From Marinilabiliaceae bacterium (GTDB taxonomy: Bacteria > Bacteroidota > Bacteroidia > Bacteroidales > Marinilabiliaceae), in contig JABUTU010000025.1 of NCBI GenBank assembly GCA_021443545.1, forward strand, positions 1-48,408: 48,408 bases of DNA, in the 5' to 3' direction. Within the stretch, counting starts at the first letter, position 1. Each line of letters starts with the position of its first letter. A program made the translations under genes and the position numbers. Below, in pieces: positions 8,256 to 15,228 of this stretch. The notes under the pieces are model-generated. The model searched no databases. It was not told where the DNA came from and was given only the letters and a program-made list of their open reading frames with translations.

Positions 8256-9025
8256 TGTCATTCATTGAAATGTCTTGGGTAGATGTTGTCGACATTTTGC
8301 TTGTCGCATACATTCTATACGCCATATATAAACTGGTGAAGGGTACTGTGGCCCTCAATATCATCTTCTCTATTCTTGGTTTTATCATATTGTGGCTGAT
8401 TGTAAGATCGTTAAAGATGACTATGCTCTCAGCTATAATGGATAGTTTTGTCAGCATCGGATTGCTGTCACTTATTGTCATATTTCAACCTGAGGTGAGA
8501 AGGTTTCTCGTTATGATGACAACCAGATATGACTTCCTCAAGCGTTTGGGTTTTGACAAACACTGGGCTTCGCAGAACGAACAAAAGTTATTGTTTGTAA
8601 ATGCAATAAGCAAAGCGTGTGAGAATATGTCGAAGAGTAAGACAGGTGCATTGATTGTCCTGACAAGAAAGGTGGGGCTTAATGATTTTATTTCAACTGG
8701 CGAGAAAATAGATGCAGAGTATAACCAACAGTTGATTGAGACAATATTCTTTAAGAATACACCCTTACATGATGGAGCCATGATTGTTGATACACGTCGT
8801 ATTAAGGCGGCAGCTTGTATCTTGCCTGTTTCTCATAGTATGGACATCCCTAAGTCGTTCGGACTGCGTCATAGATCAGCATTGGGAATAACGGAGGTGA
8901 CTGATGCCTTGGCTATAGTGGTTAGTGAAGAGACGGGGAGAATAACCATATTTGACTCGGGTCAGTATATAACAGCTAAATCAAGCATAGAACTTGGTGA
9001 GATTCTCGAAAAGATGGAGTATTGA
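8252..9025 (+). CDS. cdaA: Membrane diadenylate cyclase CdaA (c-di-AMP synthase)
   Basis: A 257-residue CdaA/DacA-type enzyme that makes cyclic di-AMP from two ATP. Three N-terminal membrane segments fill about residues 11-80, then a cytoplasmic DAC domain follows with HDGAMIV (DGA 174-176) and RHRSA (206-210), the two catalytic/ATP-binding motifs. In Firmicutes it is controlled by CdaR, but no CdaR gene is adjacent here. It overlaps folP by 4 bases; the next gene begins 6 bases later. c-di-AMP commonly controls potassium and osmotic balance and wall integrity; its Bacteroidetes targets are not shown by this sequence. Confidence 0.96.
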   Translation: MMSFIEMSWVDVVDILLVAYILYAIYKLVKGTVALNIIFSILGFIILWLIVRSLKMTMLSAIMDSFVSIGLLSLIVIFQPEVRRFLVMMTTRYDFLKRLGFDKHWASQNEQKLLFVNAISKACENMSKSKTGALIVLTRKVGLNDFISTGEKIDAEYNQQLIETIFFKNTPLHDGAMIVDTRRIKAAACILPVSHSMDIPKSFGLRHRSALGITEVTDALAIVVSEETGRITIFDSGQYITAKSSIELGEILEKMEY

Positions 9026-9031
9026 TGTTTT

Positions 9032-9898
9032 ATGGAAGTTGCTGTACGTGGATATAATACTCAGTTAGGGCGGCAACTCGTAGTGGCTCTTAAGGAGAAT
9101 GGCTATTCAATAAGGGAGATTTCTGTTGCAAAGCTGAAGTTGCCAGCAGACGTTCTTGGTCACTATCTAAATGGAGTTGACGCAATAGTGGATGTCGATA
9201 GGGTACCATATTTCTCCAAATGGACGTCTCGATATCAGTATAATATTTATGCCTCTCGACTTGCAGCGATGAGGGCTATATCAAGTGCAATGAAATATGT
9301 GGATAAAGCTCCTTCATTCTATTTGACGCTCTCCAATGCAATGGGTTATGACAGCTTTGAAGTTCATGACGACTATTCTCAGTTGATGGATGATGATAGT
9401 TTTATGGCTGAGATGGCTGAGATGGAGTTGCAGGAGGCAACTCGTATCCAGCGATATGTGAAGAATATACGACTGTCAGTATTCAGAATAGGCTTTGTAA
9501 TGGCAACTGATTCGCCAGAATTCAAGGTGATTCGCAAAGCAGCTAAATTAGGATTAGCGGGAATCGTTGATGACGGATATCAATGTTTGCCTATTATTCA
9601 CAGAGAAGACTTGATTGCTGCAATTATGTTTGTTTTGAAACGTCCTGATTGTCAAGGTGTTTTTAATGTGACAATACCAGAGATTGCAAATATGATAGAG
9701 TTGTCAAAAGCAGTACATAAGTTTGTATGGCGGCCGCAGATATCTCTTCCAAAGTGGGTTCTTAGGATACTGATGGGACGTTCAGTTGCCATGCTGGAGC
9801 ATAATTGTAAAGTTATTCCTGTGCGTCTGTCTTCATTAGGCTTCACATTTAAGTATCCTAATATACAAGAAGTTATAAACTCAATATTAAAGAAATGA
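9032..9898 (+). CDS. NAD(P)-binding epimerase-like protein (TIGR01777/YfcH-like)
   Basis: A 288-residue protein resembling the extended-SDR TIGR01777/YfcH group. The likeness is clearest in the C-terminus: LPKWVLRILMGRSVAML followed by PVRLSSLGFTFKYP is the typical end of that family. The N-terminal dinucleotide motif, normally GxxGxxG, is reduced to RGYNTQLGRQ (residues 6-15), so cofactor binding may be altered. Its function is unknown even for better-conserved members. It lies 6 bases after cdaA and overlaps cdd by 4 bases, so it is part of this operon. Confidence 0.8.
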   Translation: MEVAVRGYNTQLGRQLVVALKENGYSIREISVAKLKLPADVLGHYLNGVDAIVDVDRVPYFSKWTSRYQYNIYASRLAAMRAISSAMKYVDKAPSFYLTLSNAMGYDSFEVHDDYSQLMDDDSFMAEMAEMELQEATRIQRYVKNIRLSVFRIGFVMATDSPEFKVIRKAAKLGLAGIVDDGYQCLPIIHREDLIAAIMFVLKRPDCQGVFNVTIPEIANMIELSKAVHKFVWRPQISLPKWVLRILMGRSVAMLEHNCKVIPVRLSSLGFTFKYPNIQEVINSILKK

Positions 9899-10401
9899 AA
9901 CTTCATAGAGTCACAGTCGAGACAAAGATAGAGACATCAGTTCAAGATGATATTTTAGAGACTTGGGAGACCGAAATAATAGAATCTCTTAGAAAAGAGG
10001 CTGTTGAAATAGCTCGTAAGTCATACGCTCCATATTCAAAATTTCATGTGGGAGCAGCTCTTCGTACTGAGTCGGGTGCGATTGTTTCAGGGTCGAATCA
10101 GGAGAATGCCGCGTACCCTTCTGGTTTGTGCGCAGAACGTGTCACACTTTTTTATGCAAATGCGCATTACCCGAATGAGTCGGTTACCCATTTGCTGATA
10201 TATGCTGAAAGCGAGGAGTTAGGACCATTGAAATCGCCTATAACACCATGTGCTGCATGTCGACAAGTATTATTGGAGAAGGAGATTGTTCAGAACAAAC
10301 CGATTAAGATTATTCTTGTAGGTGAAGAGGATGTCTACATTATTCCGTCGGTTAAGAGCCTCGTTCCACTCTCATTTGTTCCCGATTCTTTGAATGGTTA
10401 G
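9895..10401 (+). CDS. cdd: Cytidine deaminase
   Basis: A 168-residue homotetramer-type cytidine deaminase that hydrolyses cytidine and deoxycytidine to the uridines in pyrimidine salvage. The zinc site is complete: CAE (Cys79, Glu81 as proton shuttle) and PCAAC (Cys119, Cys122). SYAPYSKFHVGAAL (43-56) is the usual family opening. An extra N-terminal segment of about 25 residues (EIETSVQDD-like, acidic) precedes the conserved domain. It overlaps the preceding gene by 4 bases and the next by 8. Confidence 0.96.
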   Translation: MKLHRVTVETKIETSVQDDILETWETEIIESLRKEAVEIARKSYAPYSKFHVGAALRTESGAIVSGSNQENAAYPSGLCAERVTLFYANAHYPNESVTHLLIYAESEELGPLKSPITPCAACRQVLLEKEIVQNKPIKIILVGEEDVYIIPSVKSLVPLSFVPDSLNG

Positions 10402-11710
10402 TGTTATTAGACAGATATTCAGATTTGTTACAATTTCTATCTTGTTGTTTGGATGTAAACAAACTGCAGGTAGAGATGGTGACAATGATTTTAGTTGGGA
10501 TGCCAACTCATTGCAGTGTCCTATCACGTATCACATATTAAACGATGATAACGATACAACCTTGCAGGTCATAGATAGGAATCTAAATATGCTCTTCAGC
10601 CGTGAGAGTTTGAAGGGCGGATTTCAAGTTGCTATCAGCAAATATGGGAAGGTAGTTTATGCTAAGGGATTTGGTTATAGTGATTTAGAGGATTCTGTAG
10701 AGATGCAACCTTATAATGTCATGCGAATAGCAAGTGTCTCGAAGTTGATTACAGCTGTTGCAGTAATGAGGTTGGTTGATGAGGGTAAGATATCATTAGA
10801 CCAGAGGGTCTTTGGTCCAGTTGGGATTCTTAATGATGATATTTATACTGCATATGCAGATTCCCGATGGGCAGATATAACAGTGCGTCATCTCTTGAAT
10901 CATTCGGGAGGCTGGACTTCGCGATGGGGCGATCCGATGTTTATTCCACATTCCATTGCTCGCCAGATGGGAAAGCGTTTGCCGATTACCATACAGGATA
11001 TCATCCGATTCATGATGGATAAGCGTTTACATTTCGACCCAGGCACTTCCTCAGTTTACTGCAATTTTGGATATGGAATACTTGGCGAAGTTGTTGCTAA
11101 GGTTGCTGGTATGCCATATGAGGATTATGTACGGGGAACTCTTTTGGCTCCATTAGGAATATATGATATGTATATCGGACATTCTCACCGAGAGCATGCT
11201 TTACCTTTCGAGGTTAAGTATTATGAAGCTGACTCGTCTGCTGTCGCTATTGATTATTCTGTTGATACAACAGTTGTCTATGTCAGACGTTCTTATGGAG
11301 GCTCCGATATTCACACATTAGGTTCGGCAGGAGGCTGGGTGGCGAGTGCTGTTGATCTGCTTAAGTTGACACTTGCTATTGATGGATATGACGATGTGCC
11401 TGATATCCTGACCAAAGAGTCGGTGGATATTATGGTAGAGCGAGAGTCAGGTTTTGACCCTCTCGGCTGGCGTACAACAGTTGAAGATAATTGGTATCGT
11501 AGTGGAACTCTGGCTGCAACGGCAGCTATGGTGGCGCGACGACCCGATGGTGTGTGCTATGTCGTATTGATAAATTCAGGAAATCATCGTGGTCCCGTCC
11601 TTGCCAATCTGATTCGGCAGTGTATGGATAAATCAATTTCGGAGCTGGAAGGTTATCCGAGTGTGGATTTGCTTGCTAATGACGAGGTTTGGCAATATAG
11701 AACGAAATAA
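10394..11710 (+). CDS. Beta-lactamase-fold serine hydrolase, predicted lipoprotein
   Basis: A 438-residue class C beta-lactamase/D-alanyl-D-alanine carboxypeptidase-related protein. A hydrophobic N-terminus ends in LLFGC (Cys21), a lipobox, so it is probably anchored in a membrane facing the periplasm or surface. SVSK (Ser114-Lys117) is the nucleophile motif and YCN (Tyr222-Asn224) the second. True class C beta-lactamases are shorter, and members of this group include esterases and peptidases, so antibiotic resistance should not be assumed. It overlaps cdd by 8 bases and ends the operon at the bidirectional terminator (11716-11755). Confidence 0.9.
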   Translation: MVSVIRQIFRFVTISILLFGCKQTAGRDGDNDFSWDANSLQCPITYHILNDDNDTTLQVIDRNLNMLFSRESLKGGFQVAISKYGKVVYAKGFGYSDLEDSVEMQPYNVMRIASVSKLITAVAVMRLVDEGKISLDQRVFGPVGILNDDIYTAYADSRWADITVRHLLNHSGGWTSRWGDPMFIPHSIARQMGKRLPITIQDIIRFMMDKRLHFDPGTSSVYCNFGYGILGEVVAKVAGMPYEDYVRGTLLAPLGIYDMYIGHSHREHALPFEVKYYEADSSAVAIDYSVDTTVVYVRRSYGGSDIHTLGSAGGWVASAVDLLKLTLAIDGYDDVPDILTKESVDIMVERESGFDPLGWRTTVEDNWYRSGTLAATAAMVARRPDGVCYVVLINSGNHRGPVLANLIRQCMDKSISELEGYPSVDLLANDEVWQYRTK

Positions 11711-11715
11711 AAATT

Positions 11716-11755
11716 GGGCACATCTATGAAACACAGATGCGCCCTTGTTTTCTTG
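11716..11755. terminator. Bidirectional terminator between convergent genes
   Basis: GGGCACATCT (11716-11725) pairs with AGATGCGCCC (11735-11744) with one A-C mismatch. T-rich tails occur on both strands (TTGTTTT on +, AATTTTTATTT on -), serving the hydrolase gene and the convergent STAS gene. Confidence 0.8.
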
Positions 11756-11769
11756 ATTCTACAGACCTC

Positions 11770-12075
11770 TTATCTGATATCGATAATCTTGTCTATTTTC
11801 ATCAGTTTAAGTAACTTCATTACCTCCACTTGAACATTCTGAAGCTCGAAGTTGAGATTGTTTTCGCGTGAAGCCTTAACACCTGAAATGAGAACGGAAA
11901 TGCCTGTGCTATCCATATACTTAATCTCCTTTAGGTCAAGCATAACGTTTGTTTTGTCCTTCGTTATTGCGTCAACTACAGCTGTTTTGAGTTCATTGGC
12001 ATTAGTCACTGTGATGCGGTTAGTTTCAGTTACAGCAATCACTGTTCCTTGAGCTGTTTTGTTTACTTCTACCAT
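11770..12075 (-). CDS. STAS-domain protein (anti-anti-sigma factor type)
   Basis: A 101-residue single-domain STAS protein like SpoIIAA/RsbV, which bind a partner-switch kinase and are controlled by phosphorylation. The motif YMDSTGI is intact and gives the phosphorylatable Ser56. No partner kinase, phosphatase or sigma factor is adjacent. It follows the HPt gene by 27 bases on the same strand, and the pair is probably co-transcribed, ending at 11716-11755. Pairing STAS with HPt suggests a link between partner switching and phosphorelay, which is inference. Confidence 0.9.
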   Translation of the reverse strand: MVEVNKTAQGTVIAVTETNRITVTNANELKTAVVDAITKDKTNVMLDLKEIKYMDSTGISVLISGVKASRENNLNFELQNVQVEVMKLLKLMKIDKIIDIR

Positions 12076-12102
12076 ACTATAATATTTAGTTGTTTATACT
12101 TT

Positions 12103-12447
12103 TTAGTTTCTGAGTTCTTTCATCGCCAAGTGACATTGAGTAATGAATGTGTTAACATTATTTGACAATGTCTCTTTCATTTTTTGAGTGTCAATCGAAT
12201 TTTTGCCTATGCATAAATCTTCTATCTTCACCAAAATGTCCGCGGTCTTATTCATACCGAGCGATCGAGTCGAACCTTTTGCTTTGTGGGCTGCTTTACG
12301 TAACCTCTCCGCATCGTTGGCTGCTAATGCCTGCTGCATCTCATTGTCAAATTCTTCTATCTGAGTCTCAAACAATGATATAAGTTCATATATCAGCGAC
12401 GCATTACCATCAGTTGCCTCCCTAAGGTATGTTAAATCAGTCAACAT
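12103..12447 (-). CDS. Single-domain HPt phosphotransfer protein
   Basis: A 114-residue, all-helical histidine phosphotransfer domain. The motif AAHKAKGSTRSLG holds the phospho-accepting His54, with Lys57 and Gly58 as in known HPt domains. It would shuttle phosphate between response-regulator receivers; no hybrid kinase is nearby. The start MLTDLTYLRE is preceded, on the minus strand, by a TACATTTG box. Co-oriented with the STAS gene 27 bases downstream. Confidence 0.9.
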   Translation of the reverse strand: MLTDLTYLREATDGNASLIYELISLFETQIEEFDNEMQQALAANDAERLRKAAHKAKGSTRSLGMNKTADILVKIEDLCIGKNSIDTQKMKETLSNNVNTFITQCHLAMKELRN

Positions 12448-12494
12448 GTCTCGTCATAATTATTAATTAGCACCATAGATTTTTCATTTCTTTG

Positions 12495-12502
12495 CAAATG
12501 TA
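12495..12502 (-). promoter_or_regulatory. -7 box for the HPt-STAS operon
   Basis: On the minus strand the sequence reads TACATTTG, a perfect -7 box about 50 bases before the HPt start. I see no clear -33 element at the right distance. Confidence 0.5.
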
Positions 12503-12523
12503 CTAATAATATTTTTTCATTGT

Positions 12524-13393
12524 TCAGTTTATAGATAAAATCTTTAGCTCACTTACTGATGCTTGAGATCTCTCAAAAACAAAGACACGGTCGAAATTTG
12601 TTGGATAATTGTGTCTTAGAGCTCTGCTGACAGCAATAGGGTCATATTGAGATGACATCAAAAAACTATTCTGAATAATAATCAGCCATTGTTTGTCGCA
12701 TGATGAGTCATACCCTTTTAGTTTGTTGTCTTTGTCTTTGATTCTCTGTGTTATACTCTCTATGGAAAGAGGTTTGACACGGGTTGAGATGGATGCATAC
12801 CATAGAGCCTCTGGTAGCCTACCTGAGACATTTGTTATACTGATACGTTCCACTAACTGAGGAAGATTGAGGTCGCCATATTTTGAAGTCCTATCAACAA
12901 TATATTGTTTACCTGTCGATTCTGGAATATTCTCGCTTACAATATGGGAAATCTTTTCGGCAAGTCCGAGTTGAAGTAAATCGGCGCGCTCTATCTCCTC
13001 TTTGCCCGTGGGGGCTACTTGTGGAGAGATGGTCTCTGAGAATCTTACGTCAACAACCAACGGCAGATTGCTGTCGCGTTGTGAACGGAGTTCGTATATC
13101 TCAAGAGCAGTGTCCATGATTTGGTTCAGGAAGTCTTCATGAGCACGCATGTTGAATTCAGTCTCTAACCGCTCATATTTGAGTTCAGTCAGTTCAACTC
13201 CGATTCTCTCTTTTGGTGTCGCAATGATAAAGTCGGGTCTTTCGCTTTTCGATATTTTGGCACGCAATGGAAAATCCTTGAATTTTTGGGCGAACAGATT
13301 CATGATAGTCCACTCCTTGCGGTCTCTTTTCTGAGAGTTGGAAGAGTCGTTGGATGCAACAGGGTTTGATATGTTCTTGCATGAATCATTCAT
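12524..13393 (-). CDS. Unrecognised protein, possible PD-(D/E)XK-like fold
   Basis: I do not recognise this 289-residue protein. There is no signal peptide or membrane segment. Residues 1-30 are Ser/Asn/Lys-rich and look disordered; a shorter form starting at Met31 (MNLFAQKFKD, from 13303) is possible. Residues 52-70 read RPDFII...RIGVELTE, a D-x(12)-E-x-T arrangement in a strand-turn-strand context that recalls PD-(D/E)XK nuclease-like domains with Thr in place of the usual Lys. That is inference from pattern only. The gene runs opposite to bamD. A -7 box (13399-13406) would start RNA almost exactly at the ATG. Confidence 0.7.
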   Translation of the reverse strand: MNDSCKNISNPVASNDSSNSQKRDRKEWTIMNLFAQKFKDFPLRAKISKSERPDFIIATPKERIGVELTELKYERLETEFNMRAHEDFLNQIMDTALEIYELRSQRDSNLPLVVDVRFSETISPQVAPTGKEEIERADLLQLGLAEKISHIVSENIPESTGKQYIVDRTSKYGDLNLPQLVERISITNVSGRLPEALWYASISTRVKPLSIESITQRIKDKDNKLKGYDSSCDKQWLIIIQNSFLMSSQYDPIAVSRALRHNYPTNFDRVFVFERSQASVSELKILSIN

Positions 13394-13398
13394 ATAGG

Positions 13399-13406
13399 CA
13401 AATGTA
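13399..13406 (-). promoter_or_regulatory. -7 box for the minus-strand gene at 12524
   Basis: The minus strand reads TACATTTG here. Transcription would begin near 13393, the predicted start codon, implying either a leaderless message or use of the internal start at 13303. Confidence 0.45.
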
Positions 13407-13425
13407 GAAAAAAAAACTTAAATCG

Positions 13426-13455
13426 TTGTTCGCAACGGAAAATTTCATAATTTTG
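13426..13455 (+). promoter_or_regulatory. Promoter for bamD
   Basis: TTG at 13426-13428 and TAATTTTG at 13448-13455 have a 19-base spacer, an excellent match. The -33 region is inside a small inverted repeat, CGTTG-TTCG-CAACG (13424-13437). Confidence 0.75.
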
Positions 13456-13483
13456 CGGTTCGAAATATACTTTCGCAATTGAA

Positions 13484-14431
13484 ATGAAAATAGACTTGAA
13501 GTCAAGATATATCAAACCTGTTTTACTCATATTTGTATCTTGTCTTGCGTTCTCAGCATGTAGCGAGTACCAGGCAATATTGAAGACAAATAACCCTGAG
13601 TTGTATTATAAATCAGCTCTTGACTATTATGAAAAACACGATTATGTCAGGGCAAGCAACCTTTTGGGTATGGTGATGACAACTTATGCAGGAACGTCAA
13701 AATCAGATACTATTACAATTCTTTACGCTAAATGTTTGGCGAATATAGGTGATTACTATACAGCAGCATCATATTTTCAGAATTATGTGAAGACATTCCC
13801 CTCGAGCGATTCATGTGAGGTGTGCCAATTTATGACTGGGTATTGTTATTATATGCTTTCGCCAAAGATACAGCTTGACCAGTCCGATTCAGAAGCTGCA
13901 GTTGAGGAGTTACAGGCTTTTCTGAATATCTATCCAAACTCTCCCAAGGTACCCCTGGCAGAGAGAATGCTCAAACGTATGCAGGATAAGTTGGCTTACA
14001 AGGACTATATAAATGCTAAGCTCTATTTCAACCTTGGTAACTATATGGGTAATAACTACCAGAGTGCGGTCATTACAGCTCAGAATTGTCTGAAGAAATA
14101 TCCAGATACGCGCCATCGTGAAGAGTTGTCATTCCTGATATTGAGAGCTCGTTTCATTCAGGCAGAGAATAGTATCTTGAGAAAGCAGTCGCAACGTTAC
14201 AGAGAGGCAATTGATGAGTATTACTCATTTGTTAATGAGTTCCCAGACAGTCAGTTCATGAGTAAGGCCAATAAAATTCTGAAGAGTTCGGAGAAGGGAC
14301 TTGCAGAAGCAGAAAAACTTATGCCACCCTCTGCCGATGATATGGATTATTACATGAACTATGGTAAACGCGAGATAGAGCGCCAGCGTCAGGCTGAACA
14401 GACTGCTAAAGAGTCGCGCGATGCTACGTAA
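13484..14431 (+). CDS. bamD: Outer-membrane assembly lipoprotein BamD
   Basis: A 315-residue BamD/YfiO, an essential lipoprotein of the BAM complex that inserts beta-barrel proteins into the outer membrane. The signal peptide ends in AFSAC (Cys26), the lipobox. Five TPR-like repeats follow, including YYKSALDYYEKHDYVRASNL, YYTAASYFQNYVKTFP and AVEELQAFLNIYP, spanning about residues 40-270. The C-terminal tail is charged and helical. Length is normal for Bacteroidetes BamD. rpoZ follows after 59 bases, an order I recall in other Bacteroidales. Confidence 0.95.
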   Translation: MKIDLKSRYIKPVLLIFVSCLAFSACSEYQAILKTNNPELYYKSALDYYEKHDYVRASNLLGMVMTTYAGTSKSDTITILYAKCLANIGDYYTAASYFQNYVKTFPSSDSCEVCQFMTGYCYYMLSPKIQLDQSDSEAAVEELQAFLNIYPNSPKVPLAERMLKRMQDKLAYKDYINAKLYFNLGNYMGNNYQSAVITAQNCLKKYPDTRHREELSFLILRARFIQAENSILRKQSQRYREAIDEYYSFVNEFPDSQFMSKANKILKSSEKGLAEAEKLMPPSADDMDYYMNYGKREIERQRQAEQTAKESRDAT

Positions 14432-14490
14432 CATAAAAAGAAGTATTAATAGGTTAAAGCCGAATCGTATAATCTTTAATTAAAGAAAAG

Positions 14491-14832
14491 ATGCCAGTAG
14501 ATTTCAAAAAAACATGTGCCCCATTGAACACTCAAACTTGGGATATGGTCAAACTCTCAGAGAAGACAGGTAATGTCTATGAGACAGTGAACATCATCAC
14601 TAAAAGAGCTAACCAGATTAGCATTGAGATGAAGGACGAGTTGTCAAAGAAACTCGCAGAGTTTGCATCTTATACAGACAACCTGGAGGAGGTTTTCGAA
14701 AATCGTGAGCAGATTGAGATTTCTCGTTACTATGAGCGTCTCCCTAAGCCAGTTGCGATTGCTACACAGGAGTATGTTGAAGATAAGATATATGTTCGCA
14801 GACCAGAGGTGGAGAATCAAAAACGTTATTAA
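14491..14832 (+). CDS. rpoZ: RNA polymerase omega subunit (Rpb6-like, Bacteroidetes type)
   Basis: A 113-residue protein matching the Bacteroidetes omega/Rpb6 family, which helps fold and assemble the beta-prime subunit of RNA polymerase. Typical stretches are TGNVYETVNIITKRANQI (near residue 28) and LEEVFENREQIEISRYYE (67-84), followed by LPKPVAIATQEYVED. It is co-oriented with bamD with a 59-base gap. A long 3' region (to 15063) precedes the strong terminator at 15064. Confidence 0.93.
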   Translation: MPVDFKKTCAPLNTQTWDMVKLSEKTGNVYETVNIITKRANQISIEMKDELSKKLAEFASYTDNLEEVFENREQIEISRYYERLPKPVAIATQEYVEDKIYVRRPEVENQKRY

Positions 14833-15063
14833 GAGAACTTCTATAAATTGCTTTTAAGACAATTCAAAGCTTTGTTCAACCTAATGCTCGATTTGATAAA
14901 GGAGAGTGATGGCTCTTATGACTGAATGATAAGCGGTCTGAAGTGAATATAAAGCTGCAAATTTAAAAGACTTTTAATAGAATATTTGATTGTTTATGTA
15001 TAAATGGTGAATTTGTATTGTTTCCTTTTGTATTGATGGTCATACTCTAACTTAAACATAGTC

Positions 15064-15102
15064 AGTGGTTTGTTTTTCGGACAAACCACTTTTTTATTTT
15101 TG
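15064..15102 (+). terminator. Strong intrinsic terminator
   Basis: A perfect 10-bp stem AGTGGTTTGT (15064-15073) with ACAAACCACT (15081-15090), seven-base loop, then TTTTTTATTTTT. It ends the bamD-rpoZ transcript or a small RNA. Confidence 0.9.
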
Positions 15103-15139
15103 GATAGGGTTAAATGAGATAAGTTATTGATAATTCGGT

Positions 15140-15147
15140 TAACTTTG
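15140..15147 (+). promoter_or_regulatory. -7 box for the acyl-CoA ligase gene
   Basis: TAACTTTG is a perfect -7 element just after the terminator; the -33 element is unclear. The leader would be about 75 bases. Confidence 0.5.
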
Positions 15148-15228
15148 TAGGTTAATTGCGGTTAGCGTGTTGATGGTCTAAATTTGAACCTATGACGCTA
15201 TTTAGTTTTCCGCTATATATTATTGCAG

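Larger units (their letters stand above)
14833..15228. other. Intergenic region between rpoZ and the acyl-CoA ligase (396 bp)
   Basis: No credible protein is encoded. Contents in order: a weak AATTG/CAATT hairpin at 14846-14864; a possible promoter with TTTG at 14985-14988 and TGAATTTG at 15008-15015 (19-base spacer); a strong intrinsic terminator at 15064-15102; a -7 box TAACTTTG at 15140-15147 for the ligase gene; and in the ligase leader a GCGG/CCGC and TAGCG/CGCTA pairing (15158-15213). The promoter-terminator pair could define an RNA of about 80 nt. Confidence 0.5.

Noticed and set aside
10394-11710. Antibiotic-resistance beta-lactamase
   Set aside because: Only the fold and SxxK/YxN motifs match; the group includes peptidases and esterases and this protein is a lipoprotein with unlike length.
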